Of a stretch of DNA of 64,000 nucleotides, positions 53,336 through 61,804 are shown one piece after another (positions within the stretch are counted from its first letter, which is position 1; the number at the start of each line of letters is the position of its first letter). The notes beneath the pieces were generated by a model. It worked only from the letters and a program-made list of their open reading frames with translations. It was not told where the DNA came from and did no database searches. The translations under genes and the position numbers were made by a program. The DNA comes from Martinezella lusitana (GTDB taxonomy: Bacteria; Pseudomonadota; Alphaproteobacteria; Rhizobiales; Rhizobiaceae): positions 287,935 to 351,934 of the forward strand of contig NZ_JACHBG010000007.1 in the NCBI RefSeq assembly GCF_014207095.1, read 5' to 3'.

Positions 53336-55393
53336 ATGAACATCATGGCAAACCAGCCGCGCCGGCTTGAGAGCTATGTCGGAGGCACTTGGGTCGCCGG
53401 TGCCAAGGAGGGCGTACCGCTGCTCGACGCCTCGACCGGTGCACCCGTTGCGTCAATCGATTCCTCCGGCATCGATTTCGAGCAGACACTGGCGCATGGT
53501 CGCGACAAGGGCGGTCCGGCGCTCAGACGCATGCCCTTCCATGAGCGCGCCGCAATGCTGAAGGCGCTCGGACAGGCTCTGCTCGAGAGGAAGGAAGAGT
53601 TCTATGCGCTCTCGACGGCAACGGGCGCCACGCGGGCCGATAGCTGGGTCGATATCGAAGGTGGCATCGGAACGCTGCTGTCCTACGCTTCCAAGGGCCG
53701 GCGCGAGCTGCCGAATGCGCGCGTGCTGCTCGATGGCGACGTGGAGCAGCTCTCCAAGGATCAGAGCTTTTCCGCGCAGCATATTCTAAGCCCGCTGCAG
53801 GGTGTTGCCGTTCACATCAACGCCTTCAACTTCCCCTGCTGGGGCATGCTGGAAAAGGTGGCGCCGACCTTGCTTGCCGGCGTTCCCGCCATTGTCAAGC
53901 CGGCGAGCCAGACCGCTTACCTCACCGAACTCATGGTTCGCCGCATCGTCGAGACCGGCCTGCTGCCGGAAGGCGCGCTGCAGCTTGTCTGCGGCTCGGT
54001 CGGCGATCTCCTTGATCATGTCGAAGGCCAGGATGTCGTTACCTTCACCGGTTCCGCAGCGACCGGTCGGCGTCTCAAGACGCATAAGGCCATTATCGAA
54101 AACTCCGTTCGCTTCACCATGGAGGCCGATAGCCTCAATGCGGCCGTTCTTGGCCTTGATGCCGGCCCCGGCACGGAGGAGTTCGATCTCTTCGTCAAGG
54201 AAGTCGCCCGCGAGATGACCGTGAAGGCCGGTCAGAAATGCACGGCCATCCGCCGCGTCATTGCGCCGCGTGCCTACAGCGATGCTCTCATTTCGGCCTT
54301 GAACGATCGTCTCGGCAAGACCGCGATCGGCAATCCGGCCGACGAGACGGTTCGTATGGGGCCGCTCGCGAGCCTCGATCAACGCGAGGAAGTGCGTGCC
54401 CGCATCCGCGACCTGGCCGTCGATGCCGAGATCGTCGTCGGCGATCCCGACAATCCGAGCATCATGTCTGGCGACGCGAAGGCAGGCGCCTTTCTCAATC
54501 CGGTGCTCCTCTATTGCGACAAGCCAGGCTCGGCGCGGGCGATCCACGATGTCGAGGCCTTCGGCCCCGTCAGCACGGTGATGCCTTACGATACGGCGGA
54601 AGAGGCGGTCGATCTGGCGCGGCGTGGCAAGGGCAGCCTTGTTGCCTCCGTCTTCACCAATGACCCCGGTTTCGCCGAGGAGGTCGTTCTTGGTCTTGCG
54701 CCGTTCCATGGCCGTGTGATGATCGGCAACCGTGCGAGTGCCAAGAGCTCCACCGGGCATGGTTCCCCCTTGCCGGGCCTCGTCCATGGCGGCCCGGGCC
54801 GCGCCGGCGGCGGCGAGGAGCTTGGCGGCATCCGAGCCGTGAAGCACTATATGCAGCGCACAGCCGTCCAGGGCACACCGCGCCTGTTGTCGGCGGTCAC
54901 CGGTCGCTGGATGGAGGGGGCTGCTGCGCAGACCGGCAGTGAACATCCGTTCCGCAAGTCGCTCGCCGAACTCAAGATCGGCGATCAGCTCGTCACCGCC
55001 AAAAGGACGGTCACGCTCGACGATATCGAGCATTTTGCAAGCTTCACCGGCGATACTTTCTACGCCCATATGGACGAGGAAGCCGCAAAGGCCAATCCGT
55101 TCTTCGACGGTCGCGTCGCCCACGGCTATCTCATCGTCTCTTTCGCCGCCGGCCTCTTCGTCGATCCGGCGCCGGGTCCGGTCCTTGCAAATTACGGCGT
55201 CGACAATTTGCGCTTCCTGACACCGGTCAATCCGGGTGATACGCTTCAGGTGCAGTTGACCTGCAAGGAGATCAATCCCCGCGCCAATGCCGAGCATGGC
55301 GAGGTGCGTTGGGATTGCAAGGTAACGAACCAGCTGGAAGCCGTCGTCGCGCAGTATGACGTTCTGACGATGGTGGCGAAAACGAGAGAGTGA
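53336..55393 (+). CDS. paaZ: Oxepin-CoA hydrolase / semialdehyde dehydrogenase PaaZ
   Basis: The 685-aa bifunctional protein has an N-terminal aldehyde dehydrogenase (residues 1-520; catalytic Cys in KAGQKCTAIRR) and a C-terminal MaoC-type hotdog hydratase (540-685; FTGDTFYAHMDEEAAKANPF and VAHGYLIVSFAAG). The hydratase opens the oxepin-CoA ring and the dehydrogenase oxidises the aldehyde formed. Both active sites are intact. GGAAGGAAA precedes the ATG. Confidence 0.96.
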   Translation: MNIMANQPRRLESYVGGTWVAGAKEGVPLLDASTGAPVASIDSSGIDFEQTLAHGRDKGGPALRRMPFHERAAMLKALGQALLERKEEFYALSTATGATRADSWVDIEGGIGTLLSYASKGRRELPNARVLLDGDVEQLSKDQSFSAQHILSPLQGVAVHINAFNFPCWGMLEKVAPTLLAGVPAIVKPASQTAYLTELMVRRIVETGLLPEGALQLVCGSVGDLLDHVEGQDVVTFTGSAATGRRLKTHKAIIENSVRFTMEADSLNAAVLGLDAGPGTEEFDLFVKEVAREMTVKAGQKCTAIRRVIAPRAYSDALISALNDRLGKTAIGNPADETVRMGPLASLDQREEVRARIRDLAVDAEIVVGDPDNPSIMSGDAKAGAFLNPVLLYCDKPGSARAIHDVEAFGPVSTVMPYDTAEEAVDLARRGKGSLVASVFTNDPGFAEEVVLGLAPFHGRVMIGNRASAKSSTGHGSPLPGLVHGGPGRAGGGEELGGIRAVKHYMQRTAVQGTPRLLSAVTGRWMEGAAAQTGSEHPFRKSLAELKIGDQLVTAKRTVTLDDIEHFASFTGDTFYAHMDEEAAKANPFFDGRVAHGYLIVSFAAGLFVDPAPGPVLANYGVDNLRFLTPVNPGDTLQVQLTCKEINPRANAEHGEVRWDCKVTNQLEAVVAQYDVLTMVAKTRE

Positions 55394-55397
55394 GCGC

Positions 55398-55916
55398 ATG
55401 ACGACGATCGAGCAAGACCCGCATCGCCTGGAAATGACCGTGCTGATGACGCCGGATATGGCGAATTTCAGCGGCAAGGTGCATGGCGGCGCACTTCTGA
55501 ACCTGCTCGATCGCGTCGCCTTTTCCTGTGCGTCACGCTATTCCCAGCAATATGCGGTGACTTTGTCGGTCGATCAGGTTCTATTCAAGGAGCCGATCAA
55601 TGTCGGCGAACTCGTGACCTTCCGCGCCTCGATCAACGATACAGGTCGCACGTCGATGGAGGTCGGCATAAGGGTCGAGGCGGAAAATATCCGCTCCGGC
55701 GAGCGCCGTCACACGAACTCCTGCTATTTCACCATGGTTGCCGTCGATGAAGCTGGTCGCCCGGTCCGCGTGCCAGAACTGGTGCCGGCAACGCCGGTCG
55801 ATATCCGTCGACACAAGGCCGCTCAGCTACGCCGCACCCTGCGTCGCGAATTCGCGCAACGGCTTGAATCGGTAGCCGAAACCGGCCGGGATGTGGAAGG
55901 TTTGGGAGGCGATTGA
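55398..55916 (+). CDS. Acyl-CoA thioesterase (hotdog, YciA/ACOT type)
   Basis: The 172-aa protein has a single hotdog domain with TPDMANFSGKVHGGALLNLLDRVA (Asn-x-x-Gly-x-x-HGG pattern) and DQVLFKEPINVGELVTF. It hydrolyses acyl-CoA and is a different family from PaaI. Placed 4 nt after paaZ, it may release CoA from dead-end ring-opening products. Confidence 0.85.
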   Translation: MTTIEQDPHRLEMTVLMTPDMANFSGKVHGGALLNLLDRVAFSCASRYSQQYAVTLSVDQVLFKEPINVGELVTFRASINDTGRTSMEVGIRVEAENIRSGERRHTNSCYFTMVAVDEAGRPVRVPELVPATPVDIRRHKAAQLRRTLRREFAQRLESVAETGRDVEGLGGD

Positions 55917-56531
55917 ATGGCGCAGATCTATTCCTATGATGGCGTGATACCGGTCATCGACCCTGCGGCCTTCGTGCACCCGGCCGCAACAGTCATCGGC
56001 GATGTCATCATCGGCCCCGCCTGCTATGTCGGGCCGGGCGCCGTGCTGCGCGGCGATTTCGGGCGCATCGTGCTTGAGCGTGGCTCGAATGTGCAGGAGA
56101 CCTGTGTCGTGCACAGTTTTCCGAACTTGGAAGTCACGATCGGCGAGGCGGGGCATATCGGCCATGGCGCGGTGCTGCACGGTTGCAAGATCCGCGCCAA
56201 TGCGATGGTCGGCATGAACGCGGTCATCATGGATGAGGCCGTCATCGGTGAAAACGCTATCGTTGCAGCCATGGCCTTCGTTAAGGCCGGCGCGGAAATC
56301 CCGGCAAACAGCCTGGCGGTCGGCTCGCCAGCGCGTATCGTGCGAGAACTTACGGCAGAGGAAATCGCCTGGAAGCGCCAGGGTACCGCGATCTATCAGC
56401 GGTTGGCATTGGAGGCGAAGGAGAAGCTGGTGGCAGTTGAAGCACTGACCGCGCCCGAGCCGGACCGCCGCCGCATTCGCGCGCCGGAATATGATCCGCT
56501 TGTTCTCGAGAGAATGAAGCTCGGTGATTGA
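55917..56531 (+). CDS. paaY: Hexapeptide-repeat thioesterase-like protein PaaY
   Basis: The 204-aa protein is a left-handed beta-helix of the gamma-carbonic-anhydrase group (hexapeptide turns such as HPAATVIGDVIIGPACYVGP, with metal His residues in CVVHSFPN and GHIGHGAVLHGC). PaaY has been described as a thioesterase that removes dead-end CoA thioesters in this pathway. Its ATG directly follows the thioesterase stop. It is the last gene of the rightward unit. Confidence 0.93.
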   Translation: MAQIYSYDGVIPVIDPAAFVHPAATVIGDVIIGPACYVGPGAVLRGDFGRIVLERGSNVQETCVVHSFPNLEVTIGEAGHIGHGAVLHGCKIRANAMVGMNAVIMDEAVIGENAIVAAMAFVKAGAEIPANSLAVGSPARIVRELTAEEIAWKRQGTAIYQRLALEAKEKLVAVEALTAPEPDRRRIRAPEYDPLVLERMKLGD

Positions 56532-56552
56532 TCCGCTCTGGAATCAAGGATT

Positions 56553-56600
56553 GAGCAAGATGTCGCCCGAAAACCGCGCACATTTTTCGGCATCATGCTC
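56553..56600. terminator. Bidirectional hairpin, Rhizobium palindrome-like
   Basis: GAGCAAGATG and CATCATGCTC close a stem with inner CGAAAA / TTTTCG pairing, between the convergent paaY and tetR genes. The sequence resembles the small dispersed palindromes of Rhizobium. In this place it can terminate transcription from both sides; it also overlaps the tetR 3' end by only a few bases of spacer. Confidence 0.65.
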
Positions 56601-56602
56601 CG

Positions 56603-57199
56603 TCAACGGACGGCCTTGACCCCTTCGAGGATGAGGGTGGTGGCGATATCGGCATATTCGTCGCGGGTGATCGGCCCATTCGGTCGAAACCACATGTAGA
56701 CCCAGTTCATCATTCCAAAGAGCGACATGGTGACCGGCATCAGCAACGGCCTGTTCTTGTTCAGATCTGGATTAAGGGCTTCGATGATGCCGGAGAAGCG
56801 TTTGACGATACGGCGTTCGATCATGCGCAATTCAGAGAGCTGCTCGGGCGATAGGGCATGGGTACCGTTCAACTGCACCTGATGCTCGTTGTCGGCGCCT
56901 TCATAGTTCTTCAACACGGCTTTCACCAGTAAGCCCAGCCGTTCCTGCGGTGCGATATCGGTGCGATCCGCCGCCTCGATTGCACTTTCGAGCTCCGTCA
57001 GATGCGTCTGCACGATATCGAAAATCAGCGCGTCCTTGCCGGGGTAGTAGTGATAGAGCAGGGCCTTCGAGACATTGCTATGCGAGGCGATCATCGACAT
57101 GGAGGCTTTCTCCATGCCGACCTCGGCGAAAACAGCCGCGGCGCTCGCCAGGATACCACGCTGCTTTTCCTCGAAATCAACTGCGCGCGTGCGTGCCAT
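56603..57199 (-). CDS. TetR-family regulator, PaaR-like
   Basis: The 198-aa protein has a TetR DNA-binding domain (KQRGILASAAAVFAEVGMEK, SMIASHSNVSKALLYHYY) and a C-terminal helical ligand domain. It sits at the end of the paaG-paaI-paaK unit. TetR-type PaaR proteins in other proteobacteria repress paa genes and release DNA with phenylacetyl-CoA. The two matching palindromes at 48563 and 60042 are its likely targets. Confidence 0.88.
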   Translation of the reverse strand: MARTRAVDFEEKQRGILASAAAVFAEVGMEKASMSMIASHSNVSKALLYHYYPGKDALIFDIVQTHLTELESAIEAADRTDIAPQERLGLLVKAVLKNYEGADNEHQVQLNGTHALSPEQLSELRMIERRIVKRFSGIIEALNPDLNKNRPLLMPVTMSLFGMMNWVYMWFRPNGPITRDEYADIATTLILEGVKAVR

Positions 57200-57305
57200 C
57201 TTGTCCTGCTCTGTTCATTCCCTACTGGCCATAACGGCCGCGGGGCGGCCGATTCTTCCTATATACAATCAAATCTTTATCGAGCTATCCCGGTCCAGAT
57301 ATCAA

Positions 57306-58616
57306 TCACTCTTTCGGGCGGTTATCGACGACCCGTTTGGCCTTGCCTTCCGAGCGCGCGACACCACCCGGCGCGTGGACGATGATCTTCGTCGTCACAC
57401 CGACAACGCTCTTGATGTGATGGGTGAGTTCCTTTGCCGAAACGCCGCGTGCGGCTTCGTCGGCTGCCTCCAGGGTGCATTCCACATGAACGGTCATGTT
57501 GTCCATGCGGCCGGTGCGCGTCAGTTCGATCTGGAAATGCGGCGCAAGCCCGTGACATTTGAGGATCTGTTCCTCGATCTGCGTTGGGAAGACGTTGACG
57601 CCACGCAGGATCATCATGTCGTCGGACCGTCCCGTCACCTTCTCCATGCGGCGCAGGGAGCGCGCGCTGCCGGGCAGGAGCCGCGTCAGGTCGCGAGTGC
57701 GATAACGGATGATCGGCAGCCCTTCCTTGGTCAAGGTGGTGAAGACCAGCTCGCCGAGTTCGCCATCCGGCAGGACGGCGCCGGTTACCGGATCGATGAT
57801 CTCGGGATAGAAATGATCTTCCCAGATATGCAGGCCGTCCTTACTCTCGACGCATTCGCTGGCGACGCCTGGTCCGATGACTTCCGACAAGCCATAAATG
57901 TCGACGGCGTGCATATCGAAGGCCTGCTCGATTTCATCGCGCATGGCATTCGTCCAGGGCTCTGCTCCGAAGATCCCGACGGCGAGGGAGCTCTCTCTGG
58001 GGTCGATGCCCTGGCGGCGGAATTCATCGAGGATCGACAGCATATAGGAGGGCGTGACCATGATGATGCGCGGCTTGAAATCCTGCATCAGCGTGACTTG
58101 CCGCTCCGTCATGCCACCCGAGATCGGCACCACCGTGCAGCCGAGTTTCTCGGCGCCGTAATGCGCGCCAAGGCCGCCGGTGAACAGCCCATAGCCGTAA
58201 GCGACATGCACGAGATCACCAGCACGGCCGCCGGCGGCGCGGATTGAGCGCGCAACGACGGTCGCCCAGGTGTCGATATCCTTGGCCGTATAGCCGACGA
58301 CGGTCGGCTTGCCCGTCGTGCCGGAGGAGGCGTGAATGCGGGCAAGCTTCTCGCGCGGTACGGCGAACATGCCGAAAGGATAGGTATCGCGTAGATCCTT
58401 CTTCGTCGTGAAGGGAAACTTGGCGAGGTCCGACAGGCTCTTGAGATCGGAGGGATGAACGCCCGCTTCATCGAAGCGTTGCCGATAAAAGGGCGAGTTC
58501 TCATAAGCATGGGTGAGCGACCATTTCATGCGCTCAAGCTGCAGCGCGGAAATCTCGTCGCGCGAGGCTGTCTCGATGGCCTCGAGCTCGCCGGCCCGCG
58601 GTGATAGGTTTTCCAT
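57306..58616 (-). CDS. paaK: Phenylacetate-CoA ligase PaaK
   Basis: The 436-aa adenylate-forming enzyme has HASSGTTGKPTVVGYT (phosphate loop), YGLSEVIGPGVA (AMP site), YRTRDLTRL and GRSDDMMILRGVNVFPTQIE (hinge and C-terminal lid). It converts phenylacetate, CoA and ATP to phenylacetyl-CoA, the first step. GGAGGAGAC precedes the ATG at 58616. Confidence 0.96.
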   Translation of the reverse strand: MENLSPRAGELEAIETASRDEISALQLERMKWSLTHAYENSPFYRQRFDEAGVHPSDLKSLSDLAKFPFTTKKDLRDTYPFGMFAVPREKLARIHASSGTTGKPTVVGYTAKDIDTWATVVARSIRAAGGRAGDLVHVAYGYGLFTGGLGAHYGAEKLGCTVVPISGGMTERQVTLMQDFKPRIIMVTPSYMLSILDEFRRQGIDPRESSLAVGIFGAEPWTNAMRDEIEQAFDMHAVDIYGLSEVIGPGVASECVESKDGLHIWEDHFYPEIIDPVTGAVLPDGELGELVFTTLTKEGLPIIRYRTRDLTRLLPGSARSLRRMEKVTGRSDDMMILRGVNVFPTQIEEQILKCHGLAPHFQIELTRTGRMDNMTVHVECTLEAADEAARGVSAKELTHHIKSVVGVTTKIIVHAPGGVARSEGKAKRVVDNRPKE

Positions 58617-58647
58617 GAAAGTCTCCTCCAGAAATGCCAGGGCCACT

Positions 58648-58744
58648 TCGCTTCTCTTCGAAGCCGAAAAAGCTCTATCCTCTTGTTGTCCTACACATTA
58701 CGGACGAAGAGCAGCTGCGCGCTCTTCCTGGAAATGCGTTAGAT
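58648..58744 (+). repeat. Degenerate intergenic repeat, copy 2
   Basis: CTTCTCTTCGAAGCCG, TTACGGACGAAGAGC and GCTCTTCCTGGAAATGCG match the repeat at 33882-33992 in the same order and orientation, with diverged positions. It fills the gap between paaI and paaK and might affect the stability of that mRNA. Confidence 0.5.
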
Positions 58745-58760
58745 GCTCCCGACGCGAAGT

Positions 58761-59204
58761 CTACTCAGGCAGAAGCGTACCCTTGACCGAGCGTGAGTGG
58801 CCGCGAAATTCCGCGATCTGCTCGCCATGCTGATTGGTAATCGCGATGTCGTAGATACCGCCGCGTCCGCGGCGCGACACCTCACGAGCCGCCGCCGTCA
58901 ACCGGTCGCCCCTGAAAGCCGGCGAGATATAGGTCACCGAACAGTGCTGGCCGACGGTGCGCTGATTATATGTGTTGCAGGCGAAGGCGAAGGCCGAGTC
59001 GGCCAGAGTGAAGATATAGCCCCCATGGCAGGTGCCGTGACCATTCGTCATTGCCTCGGTCACATCCATCGAAATTGTGGCTTCGCCCGGCGCTACCGCA
59101 GTCAGTTCCATGCCGAGGAGGCGAGTGGCGTTGTCGTCTTCCCACATCGATTTCGCACAAGCCTGCGCGAGCTCTTGCGGCGAGAGATTTTCAGTAAGGC
59201 TCAT
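58761..59204 (-). CDS. paaI: Hydroxyphenylacetyl-CoA thioesterase PaaI
   Basis: The 147-aa hotdog protein has the PaaI pattern MTNGHGTCHGGYIFTLADSAFAF (catalytic Asn/Asp region) and SPAFRGDRL. PaaI removes CoA from ring-hydroxylated dead-end products so that CoA is not trapped. It overlaps paaG by 4 nt (ATGA). Confidence 0.95.
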   Translation of the reverse strand: MSLTENLSPQELAQACAKSMWEDDNATRLLGMELTAVAPGEATISMDVTEAMTNGHGTCHGGYIFTLADSAFAFACNTYNQRTVGQHCSVTYISPAFRGDRLTAAAREVSRRGRGGIYDIAITNQHGEQIAEFRGHSRSVKGTLLPE

Positions 59205-59989
59205 CGTCCCTTGAACTCCGGCTTGCGCTTTTCGAGGAAAGCTGAGACCCCCTCCGCATAGTCGGCACTGCGGCCGGCCTCGCGCTGCAGATCACGTTCG
59301 AGATCGAGTTGCTCGTCGAGCGAGTTGGTCGCTGCCGCCTGAATGGCGCGTTTCGTCAGGCCAAGGCCCAATGTCGGGCCTGAAGCAAGCCGGACGCTAA
59401 GCGCCTTTGCTTCATCCATCAGCTTGTCGTCGTCCACTGCGCGCCAGATCAGCCCCCAACCTGCGGCCGTCTCTGCGTCCAATGGCTCTGCCGTGAGCGC
59501 CAGTGCCTTGGCACGCGCTTCGCCAATGAGCCTGGGGAGGCTCCATGTACCGCCGGAATCCGGCACAAGGCCTATCTTTGCGAAAGCCTGGATGAACCGG
59601 GCCGAACGGGCTGCAAGGGTAATGTCACAGGCAAAGGCGATATTCGCCCCCGCGCCGGCGGCCACACCATTAACCGCGCAGACCACAGGCTTTTCCAGGC
59701 TGCGGATCAGGCGCAGAAGCGGGTTGTAAAAGGTCTCGATCGTGCTCCCGAGATCTGGCGTACCCTTGCGCGGGTCGCGATCGCCGAGATCTTGGCCTGC
59801 GGAAAAGCCGCGGCCGGCTCCCGTCAGAAGAACGGCTCGGACATCCGCATCCTTATGTGCGCGCTCAAAGCCGGCGCTCAGCGCAAGGTGCATATCCTCA
59901 TTGAAGGAGTTGAGCTTGTCGGGTCGGTTGAGCGTGAGGCTCAAAACGCCATCGGCAAGGACTGATAGAACAGTGTCGGAATCGGACAT
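59201..59989 (-). CDS. paaG: 1,2-epoxyphenylacetyl-CoA isomerase PaaG
   Basis: The 262-aa crotonase-fold protein has oxyanion-hole motifs RGFSAGQDLGDRD and VNGVAAGAGANIAFACD, plus IGLVPDSGGTWSLPRLIG, the usual PaaG pattern with Asp as active residue. It isomerises the epoxide to oxepin-CoA. It is the first gene of the leftward unit and divergent from paaN. Confidence 0.95.
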   Translation of the reverse strand: MSDSDTVLSVLADGVLSLTLNRPDKLNSFNEDMHLALSAGFERAHKDADVRAVLLTGAGRGFSAGQDLGDRDPRKGTPDLGSTIETFYNPLLRLIRSLEKPVVCAVNGVAAGAGANIAFACDITLAARSARFIQAFAKIGLVPDSGGTWSLPRLIGEARAKALALTAEPLDAETAAGWGLIWRAVDDDKLMDEAKALSVRLASGPTLGLGLTKRAIQAAATNSLDEQLDLERDLQREAGRSADYAEGVSAFLEKRKPEFKGR

Positions 59990-60041
59990 GTATCCTCCCT
60001 GTCACCTTTCCCAGCGGTGACCGTGAAAAAACTCTTGCATA

Positions 60042-60057
60042 GACCGACCGGTCAGTC
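60042..60057. promoter_or_regulatory. TetR-type operator between paaG and paaN
   Basis: GACCGACCGGTCAGTC is a 16-bp near-perfect palindrome (14 of 16 positions symmetric) in the 102-bp divergent gap. It lies between TTGCAT and TATAAA elements of the rightward promoter. It matches the site in front of paaA in core sequence. Confidence 0.72.
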
Positions 60058-60091
60058 AATTATAAAAACAGCGAAAGGGAGGAATGGAGAG

Positions 60092-61753
60092 ATGACAGCA
60101 CTTTTCGAGCGGCATCTTACGACATTGCAGGGTGCGATGGATGCGGCCGCCAAACGCGACTACTGGTCCGCCTATCCCGAAATCCCAAGCGGCAAGATCT
60201 ATGGCGAAACCGCCAGAGACGACGGTCTAGCAGCTTACGAAGCCAGGCTCGGAAAACAGTTCGAGATTGCCGGACATCCGGCGCAGAGCTCGGTTGGCGT
60301 TGAAGTATCGCCTTATGGGCCGTCGCTTGGTATCGGCTATCCGAGCGCATCCGTGGAGCTACTCGTTTCGGCATCACAGGCTGCCGCAACACAATGGGCT
60401 GCAGCACCGGCCAAGGCCCGCATCGGCATATGCCTCGAAGCGCTCTCCCGCCTCAATGCCCGCAGCTTCGAAATGGCGAATGCCGTTATGCATACGACGG
60501 GGCAGGGCTTTGCCATGGCGTTTCAAGCTGGCGGCCCGCATGCGCAGGATCGCGGCCTCGAAGCGGTCGCCTATGCCTACGCCGAGATGACCCGCACTCC
60601 GGCGCAAGCGATATGGACGAAAGCGCAAGGCAAGGGGGAGCCGATCGTTCTCGATAAGCACTGGCGTGTCGTGCCGCGCGGGATTTCCCTCGTGATCGGC
60701 TGCAATACCTTTCCGACCTGGAACAGCTATCCGGGCCTGTTTGCCAGCCTGGCAACCGGCAATACCGTCATCGTCAAGCCGCATCCCGCGGCGATATTGC
60801 CGCTTGCCATCACGGTCGAGATCGTCAGGCAGGTGCTTGCCGAAGAAGGTTTCGATGCCAACGCCCTATTGCTTGCCGCCGACACGATGGGCTTCGAGAT
60901 CACGAAAGACCTCGTGCAGCATCCAGCGACTGCGATCGTTGACTATACCGGTTCCAACAGCTTCGGCTCGTGGGTGAGGGCTAATGCCGGTAAGGCTGAT
61001 GTCTACACGGAAGAGGCTGGTGTTAATTCGATCGTCATCGGCGCGACCGACAATTTCGCTGGCCTGTGCAGCAACATCGCCTTCTCGCTCTCCCTCTACA
61101 GCGGCCAGATGTGCACGGCTCCGCAGAATATCTTCGTACCGCGCTCCGGGATTTCCACGGATGACGGGCACAAGAGCTTCGATGCGGTTGCCGCCGGCAT
61201 CGCTGGAGCCATCGACAGCTTATTATCCGATCCGGCGCGCGCGGCCGGCATTTGCGGCGCCATCGCCAATCCGGCTTCGCTTGCGAGGGTGAACGAGGCC
61301 CGGTCGCTCGGCCGCATCGTTCGCGATTCCGCGCCGATCGAGGGTTTGGACGACGCACGCACAGCGACGCCGCTCATCCTCTCCGTCGATGCTGCCGCCG
61401 AGGCCGCCTATTGCGAGGAGCGTTTCGGCCCGGTTGTCTTCATCGTCGCTGTCGATGATGTGACTGAGGGCGTGAACCGGGCGGCCGAACTTGCGGAAAG
61501 AAGAGGCGCGATAACGGCCGCTCTCTACGAAACCGAAGAGGCGAGCATACTGGCAGCAGCCGACCGCTTCGCGAAAGCGGGTGTCAATCTGTCGGTCAAT
61601 CTGACCGGTGGCATCTATGTGAATCAGAGCGCGGCCTTCAGCGATTTCCACGTGACCGGCGCGAACCCGGCGGGCAATGCCAGCCTGACGGATACAGCCT
61701 TTGTTGCCAATCGCTTTCGCATTGCGATGTGGCGGCGACCTGCTGCGGCCTAA
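60092..61753 (+). CDS. paaN: Phenylacetate degradation protein PaaN (ALDH-like)
   Basis: The 553-aa protein is the PaaN type of aldehyde-dehydrogenase-like enzyme (LVIGCNTFPTWNSYPGLFAS cofactor region, VDYTGSNSFGSW, catalytic Cys in SGQMCTAPQN). PaaN has been proposed as a ring-opening or aldehyde-oxidising enzyme, partly redundant with the dehydrogenase half of PaaZ, which is also present here. GGGAGGAATGGAG precedes ATG 60092. Confidence 0.93.
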   Translation: MTALFERHLTTLQGAMDAAAKRDYWSAYPEIPSGKIYGETARDDGLAAYEARLGKQFEIAGHPAQSSVGVEVSPYGPSLGIGYPSASVELLVSASQAAATQWAAAPAKARIGICLEALSRLNARSFEMANAVMHTTGQGFAMAFQAGGPHAQDRGLEAVAYAYAEMTRTPAQAIWTKAQGKGEPIVLDKHWRVVPRGISLVIGCNTFPTWNSYPGLFASLATGNTVIVKPHPAAILPLAITVEIVRQVLAEEGFDANALLLAADTMGFEITKDLVQHPATAIVDYTGSNSFGSWVRANAGKADVYTEEAGVNSIVIGATDNFAGLCSNIAFSLSLYSGQMCTAPQNIFVPRSGISTDDGHKSFDAVAAGIAGAIDSLLSDPARAAGICGAIANPASLARVNEARSLGRIVRDSAPIEGLDDARTATPLILSVDAAAEAAYCEERFGPVVFIVAVDDVTEGVNRAAELAERRGAITAALYETEEASILAAADRFAKAGVNLSVNLTGGIYVNQSAAFSDFHVTGANPAGNASLTDTAFVANRFRIAMWRRPAAA

Positions 61754-61804
61754 TCCTCCTTTGGCGGACCGCCAACAACATCGGCTAACGAGACCTGTGA
61801 GACC

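Noticed and set aside
53786..55477. Minus-strand open frame of 563 codons opposite paaZ
   Set aside because: It is a codon-bias shadow of paaZ. Its translation is low-complexity with no family features.
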